Source of the DNA: Pontibacter lucknowensis
Lineage (GTDB): Bacteria; Bacteroidota; Bacteroidia; Cytophagales; Hymenobacteraceae
Assembly: GCF_900156415.1 (NCBI RefSeq)
Contig: NZ_FTNM01000006.1
Location: 186,001 to 250,000, forward strand
Length of the DNA stretch: 64,000 nt
Direction: 5' to 3'
Shown: piece by piece, positions 63,399 to 64,000 of the stretch
Layout of the letters: every line of letters starts with the position of its first letter
How positions within the stretch are numbered: position 1 is the first letter of the stretch
Notes under the pieces: model-generated
Database searches by the model: none
The model's input: the letters and a program-made list of their open reading frames with translations, nothing else
What the model was told of the DNA's origin: nothing
Program-made: the position numbers and the translations under genes

Positions 63399-64000
63399 AT
63401 GTCGCGAAACCTGCTTCTTCTCTGGCTATCTTGTCTGCTCCTGCTCCAACCCTTGCAGGGCATGGCCGCTATACCTGACAGCACCAATGCAGCGCCAGAC
63501 AAAGGACGTCTGCTGCTACTCGGCAGTGGCTTTACGGTCGGCTACACGGCCATGCTGGTTTCACTGAACAAGGCCTGGTACAGCGATCAGGAACGTACGG
63601 GTTTCCACTTCTTCAACGACAACCGGCAATGGAAGCAGATGGACAAAGCCGGTCATTTCTGGGGTGCCTTTCACCAGAGCCGGGCAGGTATAGACCTGCT
63701 GCGCTGGGCAGGCGTACCTGACAAAAAAGCAATCTGGTACGGCGGCCTGACAGGTATTATTCTACAAACGCCCATCGAGATCTTCGACGGTTTCCAGTCT
63801 GACTACGGCGCTTCAGTGGGCGATGCGATTGCTAACACGGTGGGCTCAGCTGCTGTGGTGGCGCAGGAACTGGCCTGGCGGGAGGTGCGCATCATGCCAA
63901 AGTTTTCTTTCCAGACCACCCGGTACGCCGAAGAGCGTCCCAATGTGCTGGGTAGTACCCTGCCGGAGCAAGTGCTCAAAGATTACAATGGGCAGACCTA
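63399..64000 (+). CDS. DUF2279 / YfiM-like envelope protein, 3' truncated
   Basis: About 200 codons are visible before the window ends. A signal peptide is present (MSRNLLLLWLSCLLLLQPLQ region, ending MAAIP). The mature part holds the DUF2279 pattern: SLNKAWYSDQERTGFHFFNDNRQWKQMDKAGHFWGAF, then ILQTPIEIFDGFQSDYGASVGDAIANTVGS. The family consists of predicted periplasmic or outer-membrane proteins of unknown function with conserved Asp/His/Trp positions (DKxGHxW). The frame is still open at 64000. Confidence 0.8.
   Translation, partial: MSRNLLLLWLSCLLLLQPLQGMAAIPDSTNAAPDKGRLLLLGSGFTVGYTAMLVSLNKAWYSDQERTGFHFFNDNRQWKQMDKAGHFWGAFHQSRAGIDLLRWAGVPDKKAIWYGGLTGIILQTPIEIFDGFQSDYGASVGDAIANTVGSAAVVAQELAWREVRIMPKFSFQTTRYAEERPNVLGSTLPEQVLKDYNGQT

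Noticed and set aside
1..64000. tRNA, rRNA, CRISPR array or insertion sequence
   Set aside because: No cloverleaf with a GGTTCGAATCC-type arm, no spaced direct repeats and no transposase motif were seen by eye. A tRNA scan would settle the tRNA point.

Overview
The window reads as chromosomal DNA of a Bacteroidetes (Bacteroidota) bacterium, most likely a Cytophagales member of the Hymenobacteraceae such as Pontibacter. This rests on type IX secretion (T9SS) sorting domains of types A and B, the gliding genes gldC and gldA-gldF-gldG, promoters of the TTTG / TAnnTTTG type, almost no Shine-Dalgarno sites, and a composition near 50-55% GC. Nothing in it is phage, plasmid or insertion sequence. 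The one RNA gene I can support is the small SRP RNA (ffs). I saw no rRNA, tRNA or CRISPR array.

Layout. 0-4.5 kb: two convergent genes for T9SS-exported surface proteins. 4.8-9.4 kb: ybaB with a GT2 glycosyltransferase, a small PspC-like protein, a TPR lipoprotein and pdhB. 9.6-16.5 kb: envelope and housekeeping genes (lipoprotein, YihY/BrkB-like protein, methyltransferase, DinB-like, PhzF-like, coiled-coil lipoprotein, guanine deaminase, ffh). 16.8-24.7 kb: GT4, a lipoprotein gene broken by an in-frame TAG, GNAT, an acyl-CoA synthetase, a WG-repeat operon and a GT61. 24.9-35.1 kb: a pseudaminic acid operon (pseB, pseC, aldo/keto reductase, SDR, cytidylyltransferase, a pseG-pseH fusion, pseI, an unassigned glycosyltransferase, a Wzx-type flippase) that could build and export a nonulosonic-acid glycan. 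35.2-43.8 kb: ftsE, fructose-6-phosphate aldolase, ffs, guaA, a TPR plus periplasmic-binding-fold protein, hemL and dcd. 43.8-50 kb: gldC, a nuclease-family lipoprotein, dnaN and gldG-gldF-gldA. 50-64 kb: two SDRs, an outer membrane protein, mlaE/mlaF, nupC, a bifunctional-nuclease-family protein with etfA and etfB, a small TPR protein, pyruvate carboxylase, a second outer membrane protein and a truncated DUF2279-type gene.

The surface theme links many genes: T9SS substrates, gliding machinery, an envelope lipid transporter, several glycosyltransferases and the Pse operon.

The most unusual signal is not a gene. The hexamer GGTATA / TATACC, usually as (C)AGGTATA(G/C), occurs roughly 150 times by hand count, against about 30 expected. 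It lies in genes and spacers alike but is nearly absent from the housekeeping blocks. Other points of interest are several AT-rich intergenic inverted repeats, a possible three-way-junction RNA upstream of the guanine deaminase gene, a GC-rich island inside pseC, and -7 promoter boxes only 3-7 nt from start codons.
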